The notes under the pieces: generated by a model
What the model was told of the DNA's origin: nothing
Databases searched by the model: none
Seen by the model: the letters and a program-made list of their open reading frames with translations, nothing else
Shown: one piece after another, positions 30,775 to 43,200 of the stretch
How the letters are laid out: every line of letters starts with the position of its first letter
Numbering within the stretch: position 1 is the first letter of the stretch
Assembly: GCA_964035545.1 (NCBI GenBank)
Contig: OZ037771.1
Span: forward strand, 13,767,133-13,831,132
DNA length: 64,000 nucleotides
Source of the DNA: Bugula neritina
Lineage: Eukaryota; Bryozoa; Gymnolaemata; Cheilostomatida; Bugulidae
Direction: 5' to 3'
Position numbers and translations under genes: made by a program

Positions 30775-33700
30775 CTGCAGATCGTCTAGGCTCGGTGGGC
30801 TTTCTTCTCAGACTATGCCTTCCAAGGCTAACCTTTGAAACGGACTTAGTCATGGGAGGTCTGTCATTGGTTGGTCTCACCACTATTATAGGGTGTGGAA
30901 AACACAGCTTCTTTGGCTTTAGAAAGGAGAGATTCTTTTCTACGACTAACTTCAACTACAATAGCGAGTAATTATAGTGGGAACATCATTAACACAATGT
31001 CACTAAATGTATGTCACAGAGTTAGAACTTCCTTTTATAATACCAACAAAGTAACAGCTTTTACTGTATGATTCATACCAGCAAAGTTTTGGTCAAAGTC
31101 AGTTCATGAAATACAAGAAGCCAATATAAGCAGTTAATGTATGCAAATACGTTACACAGTGTAAGTACTACACAGTACATACGTACTACTATTCAATGTA
31201 AATACTGAATACTTACCATCACTTGGTACGTAATATCAATTTGTTCACAGTTGGTGGTGGGCGGAAGGGATTTCAAGGTGATTTCCGCAGAGAAGTTTTC
31301 TGTAGCCCGAGGTCCAACAGTCAACACCCCTGACCACGGGCCGAACTGCTCACGCTGCTGCTTATCTTTCATTTTAAACTGTTTAACTCCAAGGTTGAGG
31401 TAGCCATTCACCTTCGTACACTGCAACCAATGGTAATACTCTATAATCAACGCATGTTATGAGAACACAACTTTTTGATGCACACTTTTTCTGAGAGCAC
31501 AACTCCTGCTCATTAATATATACCTGAATGATATCGATTCCCACTTTCAGCTTAGCCGTAGAAGAACCCGAGTTGTAGATTTCCCCGGCTATGGTTGGAG
31601 TTTCGCCCAAAGAGAACCCTGTCTTGGCCAGCTGATAGCTGATACTGATATCTTTATAGTATTCCTGGTGGTCCAACGGCACCTACGACAGTGTGGTAAA
31701 TGTCAGCCCATAGTGTATTATATAACGGAGTTGTCTGCCCAGTAGAGGGGTTTATGAAAGTTATGCTTTATTTATCACAAGGCATAAGAACCATGGATAT
31801 TAGGGAGCAGCCATGGTCTAGGGGTTAGAGCGTTTGCCTAGTAAACACAAAGTCATGGGTTCGAACCCGACAAAGGCTATTAGTGATGTTAGGAAGAGCA
31901 TCCAGTCATAATTACTCCTGTGTCACATCTGAATAAGTCCTTAGCCAGATTTAAAAAACACTATCAAGGGTTTCTCACAGGGATAGTGACTATAAACTTG
32001 CGTGAGTGAGAGTTAAAAGAAACACTGATATTTAAGCAAAGTATCATGTTATAAGTACTTTCAAGACAATAAAGAAGCTCCCCGTGGTTGTAGTAACCTT
32101 TGGAACCAATTCACGTGATTCAAGTATGTTCCGGAAAACTCAAGATCAAAGTTGAACACCATACTCTGCATGTTCATGGCAATATAGTTTTCCATTGAAA
32201 AGTATTAAAAATCCCAGAGCAAATTTAAGCCAGGCAAAACTTGTAATAATAATTTTAACACCTTGAAATGTGCTAATAGCAATTAGATGTGCCAATAGCA
32301 ACTGAATATGCTAATAGAAACTAGATGTGCTAATAGCAACTCTCAGCTTGTGAGACAGAGTGAATAAAAGCTGTTAGAAAAAAGATATTTTCTCAAGTAT
32401 AACAATTGGTGACACATTTTAGAGTACAATGCTGGTGAGAAAAGTTTCAAGTTGACGGACCAATGAGATTGTGACAAGTGTAACTGCATACAAGTCTGAG
32501 AATTCTACACAGTGAACACCATGCAGGCACAAACTGACGTGTAAAATCATTACAATAAATCAGCAAAGTAAAAAAAGCATATATAGTTTGGTAGTAAGCT
32601 TCATGTATCTTTCACTAATTGCAACTCAAAGGTTGGCCACACAACATTTTCACAAATTGAGAGTTTTAAGAGCCTTGAATAAGCTGTGAAAATTTTACAA
32701 CCTAGACTGTTTGGTCTACCTATTCAGCCACAAAATCTCTTTGATAAGCTTTGAAATAAATCTGGAGTTGTCTTTTTTTCCCTAAAGCTGCGTTTATACC
32801 TCGGCTGAAAAACAGTGTTGAGTTTCAGTTAATAACACTGGTCCGAGTACCCATTTATAGTCAAACTGAAAAAATCAGTAAAATCATATTGATGCGGAAG
32901 CTTACTTTCTAAAAGTGAAATCTGACTGGCCTAATCGCTACTTGATGTCTTTTAAAAACATTGTGAATTAGTGAATTTGATAGCATAAAAGCGATAATTG
33001 AGAAGGCGTAGACGATATAATTATTAACATGTAAATACGTCATCTAATCACCAAAGTCATAATTTATTACCAATATTCACAAGGAGTTATTACTTCTTTT
33101 GAGTTTTATTCTGAACTCGGCCGATTAAGTTATCACAGTACTTAATAAAATTTTACGAGTGGCTTTTACAATGCAATGCAACTCAGAGAAATTTCAACCC
33201 GGTCAAATTGAATTTCTGACTGAAAATCGTGAAGGTATAAATGTAACTTTACTTTTGCAAAAAACTGACATTTACAATAATTGTGCAATAGCAAAGTACA
33301 TACAGTACATACAATCTAGTTTGCAGTATAATAAATTCAGTCAAAACTTGGAGTTATGCTCTCTCAGAATTACTCGTTTAGAAAAAACAACTCCAATCTA
33401 CGTCCAGCACTGAATATAACATACCTGGTATTCCTGCAGAGAGTTTTTATAGTTAGCATTGTCCTGGTAGACTAAGAACTCGTGCTGCACTGTCTTTATG
33501 TTATTTTTGAAGGCCCGTCTCACTATCTTTGCCTGCAAATTTATTTGGATATTTGGGCTACAGCAACCTCAATGCTAAATAGTAAACTTGTCATGGTTAA
33601 TTGTATACAAAAACTGTTTGAACACAACTACAATTAGCAATAAGGTGTGATTAGAGATGATGTCATAGAAGTGCTGCCAGCTGCCTTGCAAGCAACCACA

Positions 33701-36700
33701 ACCACAAATTAACTCTGCCCAGCTGTTATGTAAAGTGGAGTAGAGTGAATTCAACAAACTCTAGAAATTCGAACTGTAATTCACTTGCAGACTTCACATG
33801 TCTGTGAGTAAAAGAAGAACTTAGACCAAAAAATAGCCTATCAAAAAAACCTGTAATAGAACGATGAGCTGTTCGGGCAAGTTTAGACATGTCAGGCAAG
33901 ATTGGGCAAGTTGAACAAGACTGAACAAGTTACAGTCTTATGTTAAGGTTTGAACTAGACAACCAAGTTCTCAATATATAACAGTAACAGGTGTAGACAA
34001 CTGCAATTCTGAAACAGATATGGCAGAAGATGATCCAACTGAAACCATAATGATGTCATAAATAACAATTTCAAGGCTTTAATATTGCTATTGTGGAAGT
34101 TGCATTATTTTATATAACCAAACTTCTAATAAAATGAATTTAAACATCAGAAATTCAGAGTTTGACTGTCTTAAAAAGTCCTAAATAAACAATGCTAATT
34201 AATTTCAGTCTTGAAAATAAATGTTTTCAACCACAAACAATTCAACACGAGTCCTAAATAAGAATTAAAGCAAAACTATAATTTCTCATACATGAAAATC
34301 TAACACAATCTTGCTGTAAGGCCTGTTTAGAATATTGCAAGAGACTTTCATAAGAAATCTATCTGAAGCCCCTAGATGTATTGCATACCAGATTGTAGCC
34401 TCAGATTTATCCAGTCTCAAGTTGCATTTATGGGACGCTGTAGTAGCCCCTCCCCCCTCCACAAACTAGTTGCTAAGGCATGTGACCAACTCACCATGCA
34501 ATAGTACTTCACATAGTTAGCTTTACAAGTCACACTCGGGATGATTCCATCGGGCAAGTCTATGCTAACAGGAAGTCTATACGCATCAGTCCTGCGATCA
34601 ACCTTGAAATTCTTTGAAGTTTCTAGAAAATTAAGTAATGATGAGACATCCGGTAACTAAGATATATATTTCAACAGTTTCCTTTGTTTGAGGAAAAAAT
34701 TGTGTTTCAGTGTAAACTTCCCTAATGGGGAAAACCATTTTGCTGGTTTTGCCAGTTGCAACATGGAAATTCCCCGGACTTTGCATAATAAATTTGCATA
34801 TATTTTTGAGTGACATAATTTTAGCTTTGTTTTTGTGTATGAAATGGAACTGTACCTAGATTAAAATTATAATGGCTAATTGTAGAACAATAACTATCAT
34901 AAACTGGGTGAGTTGTTTTGAAGAAGTACAAGTGCATGCAAATGATATTACGATTTCATACATTGATCTATAAAAAGTATCAAATGTCACTACACTATAT
35001 TATACACAGCTAGCTATACCTTGTTATATTCACTACACTGTACACAGCTATGCCTTGCTATATACACTACACTGTACACAGCTATACCTTGCTATATTCA
35101 CTACACTGTACACAACTATACCTTGCTATATTCACTATACTATACACAGCTATACCTTGCTATATTCACTACACTGTACACAACTATACCTTGCTATATT
35201 CACTATACCATACACAGCTAGCTATACCTTGCTATATTCACTACACTGTACACAGCTATACCTTGCTATATTCACTACACTGTACACAGCTATGCCTTGT
35301 TATATTCACTACACTGTACACAGCTATACCCTGCTATATTCACTACACTGTACACAGCAATACCTTGCTATATTCACTACACTGTACACAGCTATACCTT
35401 GCTATATTCACTACACTGTACACAACTATACCTTGCTATATTCACTATACTATACACAGCTATACCTTGCTATATTCACTACACTGTACACAGCTATACC
35501 TTGCTATATTCACTATACTATACACAGCTATACCTTGCTATATTCACTACACTGTACACAGCTATACCTTGCTATATTCACTACACTGTACACAGCAACA
35601 CCTTGCTATATTCTAATCTACTTACTTGATCCAAGCAAGATTTTCTCTTCATGGAAGACTCTTTTGGTTGTGTTTCCCAGCTTGGCTACCCCCACACATT
35701 TGAATACCACCCCTGTAACACAATATACAAACATATGGAACACAGTCTACTGAGTGGTAATAGATCACAGGCTAAAAACAAGCATCAAGTGGAAAAGTTT
35801 ATTGAATTAATCATCAAGCACTCAAAACTTTTACTTATTATATAACAAAGACAATTAGCAGTGCAATCTATGCTCTTCCATATGCCAGCTGTCATCAACT
35901 GAAAGGACAGACAGACAGACTAACAGACAGGTGGTTGCTGACAAAAGACAAGCTGCTTTCTCCCAACACAAAGGTGAGAACTGACTGAATCAGCTGATAC
36001 AGCACCCACTCATGTCTAGAGAATCAAGTGTGTGTCTTTCATACTAAGAGTGCTGAGAGATCAAGGTTTGTATAGAGAAAGACAACTGCATTTAGTGAAG
36101 CAGGTTAAATCAGTCTTCAATTCATTGAATTAAAATCCCGAAGTTAAGTACATTTCCAGTGTGTTCAGCACTTTTCAAGATGTCAGTCAGGATAAATAGA
36201 TAAACAGCTTTTAGCTCATATCTGACTATATTGCAGCTTTTCAAGACTACAATTTCTAGCAAATCCACTATTTCAGTGTGTGAATATATTGACTAATAGA
36301 ATTATGAAATAAAATAGACTAAATCTTAACTACTTAAATGTGTCCAGTATCACTTGTGACTACATTGCGAAACCCAAGCACCACTTGTTACTATATAGTA
36401 ATAAACAAGCAACTTGCCACTTGCGACTAGCAACTTTCAGTTGGTGAATAATATAAAAAACATAAATTTGTGAAACTAATAAAAACTGCCCATCATAATG
36501 TAGACAATGTTGTAAGCAAGCCACATGTATTGAGTAGATAAGAGAGCTGTTTACAAAGGTGGCTGCAGGATTGCCTTATCAGTTTGACCTGGAGTTAGCT
36601 GAGTTCGTGTAGCGATGTTTGTATACTGTGATAGTATGAGTCAGAGAGACTAATAATATTATCATACTGAGTATATGACAGTTACTAGCAGCAAATTTCC

Positions 36701-38121
36701 TCCTTGTTTCTAGTCCAACATGTTGAACAGATGAACTCTGTCTGTGTGTCCACATGAATTCACTAAGATATGCATACTGTAATACGCTTATAGTATCAGT
36801 AATATATGTTTATAGTAACAGTAATATATGTTTATAGTAACAGTAATATATGTTTATAGTAACAGTCATATACAATTATATTAACAGTAATATATGCTTA
36901 TAGTAACAGAGTAATTGTAAACTATACTTATAGTGACAATAATATATTTACAGTAATAGTAATATTATATACTTACACTGACAGCAACATACATGTACAT
37001 AAAAAGACTTACTGTAACATAGCATACATGTACAGTGTAGGTAAAAAGACTTACTGTAACAGTTGATGGGCATCTTTGCAGTGAGCAAAACCTCAGCTGA
37101 AAACTGGTCACCAGTGAAGAATATGCCTTCCATGTTTCTCCCATGGGGAGAAGTGAAATGTATTTTCATTTCAACTTTTCCATGGCTAGAACTTATCCCA
37201 GCATCCTGTAAACATAGCTAGATATTTATTACTATATATAATTTATTACAATATTACTTTATTATATTGTAATATTAATTTATTATATTATTATATTGCA
37301 TCATGACATGATAATTATAATATAATAAAATATATGAATATAATGCAATAAAATCATACTTTATACGATTTTATTATAACAGTATATTATATTATAACAT
37401 TATATTGTATAATAGCATTATATTATATTATACTATGATACATTGTTTTAAGGGAACAGTCGTGGTCTAGGGGTTAGAGCGTTTGCCTAGTAAACACAAA
37501 GTTATGGGTTTGAGCCCGGACAAAGGCCATTGGTGATGTTAGGAAGAGCATCCAGTCATAATTGCTCCTGTGTCCCATATGAATAAGTTCTTAGCCAGCT
37601 TTAAAAAAAACCTTTTATATCAGAAGTTCTTACAAGGATGGTGACTATAAACTTGCTTGAGTTTGTATGATATATTGTTTTACTTTATTATAATCATTAA
37701 ACTTATGGTCTTATGTTCTTTTATTATACCGTCAAATCATGTTATTTTATTTTATTGTTATATTAAATTACTTTATTAGAATATTCAATTACAGTACTAC
37801 ATGACACTGCTATGCTATGGTATATCATGCTATATACAGTACATAGGAGCATGCTGTCATTTGCCTAAGCTCTACTTTATTACCTCACAACACAAAGATC
37901 TCTGTATAACAGAGACTACAAGTGACAACACACAATGGTTTGTTATTGCAAGTTGCAACATCATGTGAACTAACACTCTATCAAATTACTATTTTAATTC
38001 CATCAAAACAGTCAAAATTAGTTTCAAGGCAGTAAAAGCTATAAAATTATGTAATTCAATGTTACATATAAGTTGGATGTAAACTTACCGAAGGATGATG
38101 GTTGGGGTGAGATTGCATCAT
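30775..38121 (-). CDS. Arrestin-domain-containing protein (alpha-arrestin type), C-terminus open
   Basis: Minus-strand exons join in frame: 38121-38089, 37205-37055, 35712-35626, 34622-34495, 33532-33425, 31682-31524, 31420-31217, 30955-30775, about 350 residues. The N-terminal half has arrestin-N features (beta strands with GDQFSAEVLLTAKMPINCY, KRVFHEEKILLG and RLPVSIDLPDGIIPS). The C-terminal half begins ISYQLAKTGFSLGETPTIAGE and continues through FSAEITLKSLPPTT to a basic tail, as in arrestin-C. Alpha-arrestins are cytosolic adaptors that recruit ubiquitin ligases to membrane cargo, usually through PPxY motifs; none is seen in the exons found. After RRSA there is a good donor (30774); without splicing the frame continues into the minisatellite and stops at 30722. 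Candidate last-exon acceptors near 29370-29390 are unproven. Start chosen at the first ATG of the first exon. Confidence 0.85.
31803..32010 (+). repeat. tRNA-Thr-derived SINE, copy 1
   Basis: The head resembles tRNA-Thr: A box TCTAGGGGTTAGAGC, anticodon loop CTAGTAA (AGT) and B box GGGTTCGAACCC. The tail contains GGAAGAGCATCCAGTCATAA, like the 3' tails shared by RTE-type LINEs and their SINEs. It lies in the arrestin-domain gene's fifth intron, antisense to that gene. Confidence 0.8.
33533..34494. other. Arrestin-domain gene intron 4
   Basis: Nothing beyond AT-rich intron sequence is recognised. The 84-residue frame ending at 33413, in the previous intron, also has no family features. Confidence 0.4.
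35005..35615. repeat. 34-bp minisatellite next to a splice donor
   Basis: About 18 copies of a 34-bp unit with core CTATACCTTGCTATATTCAC and ACTGTACACAG. The array ends about 10 bp from the donor of arrestin-domain exon 3 (exon end 35626), so its last unit lies within the first bases of the intron on the gene's strand. Long frames of up to 232 residues across it are artefacts. Confidence 0.95.
36770..36985. repeat. Short degenerate minisatellite
   Basis: Around eight copies of a 22-23 bp unit like TATAGTAACAGTAATATATG in arrestin-domain gene intron 2, ending about 70 bp from exon 2. Confidence 0.75.
37452..37665 (+). repeat. tRNA-Thr-derived SINE, copy 2
   Basis: Same head (TCTAGGGGTTAGAGCGTTTG, CTAGTAA loop) and same tail (GGAAGAGCATCCAGTCATAA) as the copy at 31803, in the same orientation, within arrestin-domain gene intron 1. 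Most bases agree between the two copies. Confidence 0.8.
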
Positions 38122-40211
38122 CGTGTGAAATCAGAAATCTTATCTGTCTGCTACAATGACAATTGGATTCTAACTTGAACTCATACAGAGAGTGTGATAC
38201 TCCTACAGTTCTGATAGCAAAAACAGGTCCAAAGAGAAAGGAAATGGGGCTAGATCACTGCAACCAACTGCTGATTTAAAGCTATTGCTAATAACTGTCA
38301 AAGCTTGGCAAGTTTAGAGAAGCAAAATTTCCTGTCAATTGATGTATAATTTTAATTAAAAAACAAAATAGTTAAACAATGAATAAATTGAAGCTTTTCA
38401 GTTTCAGATTAATCACTGAATAAACTTTCACTGGTCAAGATTCTTACAAACGCCAAACTCAGAAGAAAATGTCAGAAATATTACTTGTTAAACAGTACAA
38501 TCTCACTACAGCTATTCCATTTACATCAAATAATATTAGAGACAACAGGAAGAAATGCTTGGATCATTTGTATTACCTATGCAGGCATATAGGAACGGTG
38601 AACAAAGGAACCTTTCCTATATTTCATAATGAATACTTATTTATGCAAGCTAGCGTTTATTTAGCCAAACATCACAACAGTTGAGTAAACAAAAAGTATT
38701 TGAAAGAATCTAATTTGTTGCATTACTTCTGCATGTTTAGATGAGTTATAGCAGTATTGTACTCTAATTTATGCAAACTATCTAACTCACATACACCAAA
38801 AATTGCTGTGAGCAAAGCTTTGGCTATTATTAGTAGTTCAAAATAGTAAAAACAGCGATTATTTTCTCTCAATTAGTTAATAAGACTAGGGCAAGAAGTA
38901 TATCTGTATATCTGTAAACCAATGCTTCATTTTAAGATTTCATAAGCGACAACATTTCGTATTCAAGTTTTGCTAAACAAATTTGCTCTCCATTTTACAT
39001 AAATTGTGATGTTCAAGTTTCGTTTTGAATTTTTTTTGTACATGAAGGAATTATTATTAAATTTAAAAAAGGGAATAATTAATGAGTCCCAAAACCTTCT
39101 TAAAAGTCTTATTCAAAATTTTAACATAGTCGGTGTACTATAGTACCTAATAAGAAATAACATATTTACATTGACATTATTGATATAAAATATCCTAATC
39201 AGTTAATCAGTACCATAATCATAATGATGCATCATTAACTTTATATTAGCTCTGAGAAGTAGTCATAGCAAATATATAATAATAACAATATCCCTAGAAC
39301 TATCATATACGGGGTGAAAGCAGTTCCTTATTTTTACACTTTAGAACAGCTATGAGGAATGAATTAACATTATGATTATGATAGTCATACTCATAGTTAC
39401 TCATTATCATACTCATAGTGAATGTGATAATAACTAAATAAGGGTGATACTCGACTAGCGCTGCATTTTAAATTATAATAACATTTTTAGTAATAGTTTG
39501 AATATGAATATAATTATAAAATAATAAATACTTAAATATTATTTATGATAAATAATATTATTATTAATATTATAATAATATTAATATCAATTAAATTATA
39601 AATTAAAATAATAATACAAGTTTAAAAGATATATCATACATTCGAAATAGCATTAATTCACAGTGTGTATTTATTTAACCAGTTCAAACCAAATATACGT
39701 GCAACTGCAGAATCTAAGTTTGCTATAACTAGTGAGCTACAATAGAGTTTGTTTTATAAATGTAAGTTTCAAACTGATTTTTCAAGCTTTCAGTTTTCCT
39801 CTATTGTTTCCTAATAATGTTTTGTAGATATAACACGTGTTTGTATTGATATATTTGGACTATGCTATTCGTCAAACTAAAACAAGACTTTTTGTTAATC
39901 AATTATATATTTCGGAAATATGAGTTATATTACGAATAATATCAAAGCTTTAAAAATGCGTTAACGTTTGATTTTTAGTTCGACTCGCTGCAAATAAACC
40001 ACGTTTCCACAAAATCTAATCGACAATTATATTTGGTGAATAGACAAATATTATAATACCTTAAACAAGTTTTTGTCCCAACACTCACGCTAAAGCAAAC
40101 TCTCAGACTATTCTAAATTTGCCGTCTACCATACGAAACATAGTATTTGTGTTTTGAATCATTTCTAGTAGTTATAGCAAATAAGTTTGCTCTTTTTCTT
40201 GCTATTAAGTA
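38122..40211. other. Divergent intergenic region, arrestin-domain gene / NDUFA1
   Basis: About 2.1 kb between two divergent start codons; it should contain both promoters. No TATA box is convincing. The 71-residue frame at 38469-38684 has no recognisable features. The part near 39350-39620 is very AT-rich simple sequence. Confidence 0.5.
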
Positions 40212-43200
40212 ATGTGGTACGAAATAATTCCCTCTATTGCTGTGGTAGGCACACTATTATGGCTTCCCCAACCTATAATGTGGGCCTGCAACAAACTCAC
40301 CATGAATGGTCATGTAAGTTTTGTCTCTAATTCTGAGAGTAAGTCTCACTGTGACTGTGAGTCACAATCACAATAGCAATAAGAATAATTGAATAACTAT
40401 TACAATTACTATTAGTAAATTATTACATTCACATTGAGTTTGACAGTTAGTGAATTAGTATCAGCATGACGTTGATTTTGATTCTAATTAATACTCTAAT
40501 ACTAATAGTAATACTAATAGTACTAGTTACAACTTATAATTTAAATTAATAATTATTAATTATACTTAATTTTTATTTATAGGATTACCTATACATTTAC
40601 ATTTACAGGCTATACTTCTACTTATAGTTATAGTTATAGTAATTGTAAAAGTAATTGTCACAGCTTTATTCTTTACTTTTAGTTTTATTTTTGGCAATTT
40701 TTTATAAGCTGGCCATTATTTCTTACCTCTAAGGGCTTAGTAAGATCAAGTCTAATTATAATATCGCATTTGAGTTTAACTTTATTGCTTACACTTACAG
40801 TTTGAGTTACTTTGTTACAGAATTTATACTACTGCAGTATTATAATTTAGTGATATCACTGGAACAATTTGAGTTCTTGTTGCTTTTATTACTTCTACTA
40901 GGACTAGTAGAAAAAATTGTAAAAATAACTGTAAAATCACAAAAGATGAAATGAAATTCAAATAGTTGAAGTTCAATAATGGTGATGATAATCACTCTAA
41001 TTGTGGTAATAAATTGATTATCGTTTTTTAATGCAGCTATTTTCTAGCTTATAAATTGAAATTTGCTAGTGATAGTTTGGGTATGCGAAGTTTCCCTCAT
41101 TTTAAAGCTTATTTATATTTTATTGTTTTTTTTCAATTAACATGAATATGTTAGGACTAATCGCTTAAAAGTTAAATGTTTAACTAAATAGTTTTAGTAA
41201 GAAACTCAGATTTGATTAAAGCCACCTGAAAATGCTCATAGAAACTTTTAATAAAGTTATGGAAAGTTTTGGAGCTCAAGTTACTCCCTGGCATTGAGCT
41301 ACTCATGTTGCTCTCTCCTATGTCATAGCTATCTATAGCTCAGATGGGATTTTCAAAGGAAAATGTATTTTAAGATAAAATCAAGAAATGCATACTCAAA
41401 AACTTATAAAAGTTATTTCTTTATGAAAAATTTTAGTTAATAGGCTCAACAATGTTTCATGTTTAAAGTAAAATTCACAGGCAAGTTATTGTTTCAGCCA
41501 CACTTGGTAGAATATTTCTGCATAATCTAATGTATGATGTAATATCATTCAATCCTAAGCCTTATACCATTCCTTCAATAACTTTTGTTGATAATTCATT
41601 TTTATTTTCCACATCATCTTTAGGAACTATGTAAAAGCCTATCATATTCTATATAATATTGTTGATATCACATTAATGTTCACTAGATATTGTGTTGTCA
41701 GTATACAGCTTAACACATGGAATACATTCTTAAAATGAATTAATGGAATACAATTAGTCTAATCTAAATTAATTACATTTAATATTCAATAATTGTGTTG
41801 TTTACTGTTGCAGGTACGGTCGAGGGACTGGTGCATTGACGCCCATAACCATAATTTGTTCTATCGAGATTATAGGCTAACTGGGAATAATTATGTAGTA
41901 AATGTAAGCTCATCATATTGCATAACCCATGTCACACTTTCATATGCTGCCATCTGCTGCCTTTGGTTGTTAATTTGTCAATCTACCTTTTAATAGTAAT
42001 TGCTATATATAATCAAGTAATTACTATAATGAATAAATAGTTGATTATGTCATGAGTTGACAACTTCCATCCTGATAGTATTTACTCTTAGAACAAAAAA
42101 TGTCTTTATAATTGATATATATTACATAATTGATTCGAAATAGCAAATGTTAAAAGCTAAAGCACATTTTGATTGATTTTGAAAAATCTGTTCGTTTATT
42201 GAGTATAATAAAATTGTATCATAAGTTTCTGCAGGGTATCACAACCTCCCAGCCACCACCTCAATGTGTTTGGAATTTTCTCATCTTTTTACCCAGTTTT
42301 CTGTAGCTTATCCATTTACATATTTGGGTATTCCAATACAATATGTAATAGAGTGTAAATGACTTACACCTTGTATAAATACTTTGAATGGCCTTTCATG
42401 TAAATAATTCAACAGAGTTTTGACTTTTTTCCAATTTTGTTCTTGCCTACTTATATTCTAGCTAGTATTTACACTGAATTTCACAACGGTTTTCATGTGT
42501 GTGATATGTAATAAATCAATCAATCAACTCCTAGGTTTTACAAAAGGTTTCTTTTCAGTAATGTCAGGAGTTGTCTGCCTTATTTGAGTTGAATAATATT
42601 ACAATAGCTCATCTAAAGTATTGATTTGGTAAGAATGACAAGTGTTAAAACTGACTTCAAATAATTTATTTGCCCAATTGACATTGTGTTGCAGTAGTTT
42701 TAAAGTCGCACATCTTTTTTGTCGAATCAAAGTTAAACATCGTAAGCATCCAGGTTATTTTGATAAAATCAATTACTGTTAATTAAAAGATCATACTTTT
42801 TTAGTAGCATTCACAAAATATATACAAAAAATCTCAACTCAATATACCAGAAAAAATGAATTAAAATATATGTGTTAATAGCACTGATATTGACGTGACC
42901 GTGGCACATGAAAAAGCTGAAAAAAGAGTTGTCTTCTTTTTTTCTATATTAATATATAGAGCTTGTCGTGAAAATAAAGATTTTTTTAAAAAAATATTGT
43001 GACCCTCTGGTAACTTCCTGAATTTAGAAAATTAGCTCATATATTTCTTTTCATGTGGACAACAGCTCACTTTTTTTTAAATTTATTTTGAAGCTCTTTT
43101 CGTAAAAAATAATCAAAAGTAAAAAATCCAAAATTTTTACAAATTGGTTCGGGGTTTGACGTGAAAGGCATTTGGACGAAGATGTCAAGGTCACCATTAA

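Noticed and set aside
35050-35753. Frames of up to 232 residues
   Set aside because: Products of the 34-bp minisatellite read in three overlapping frames, lying in an intron of the minus-strand arrestin-domain gene.
38469-38684. 71-residue frame upstream of the arrestin-domain gene
   Set aside because: No recognisable family, no promoter or poly(A) context, and ordinary length for chance in this DNA.
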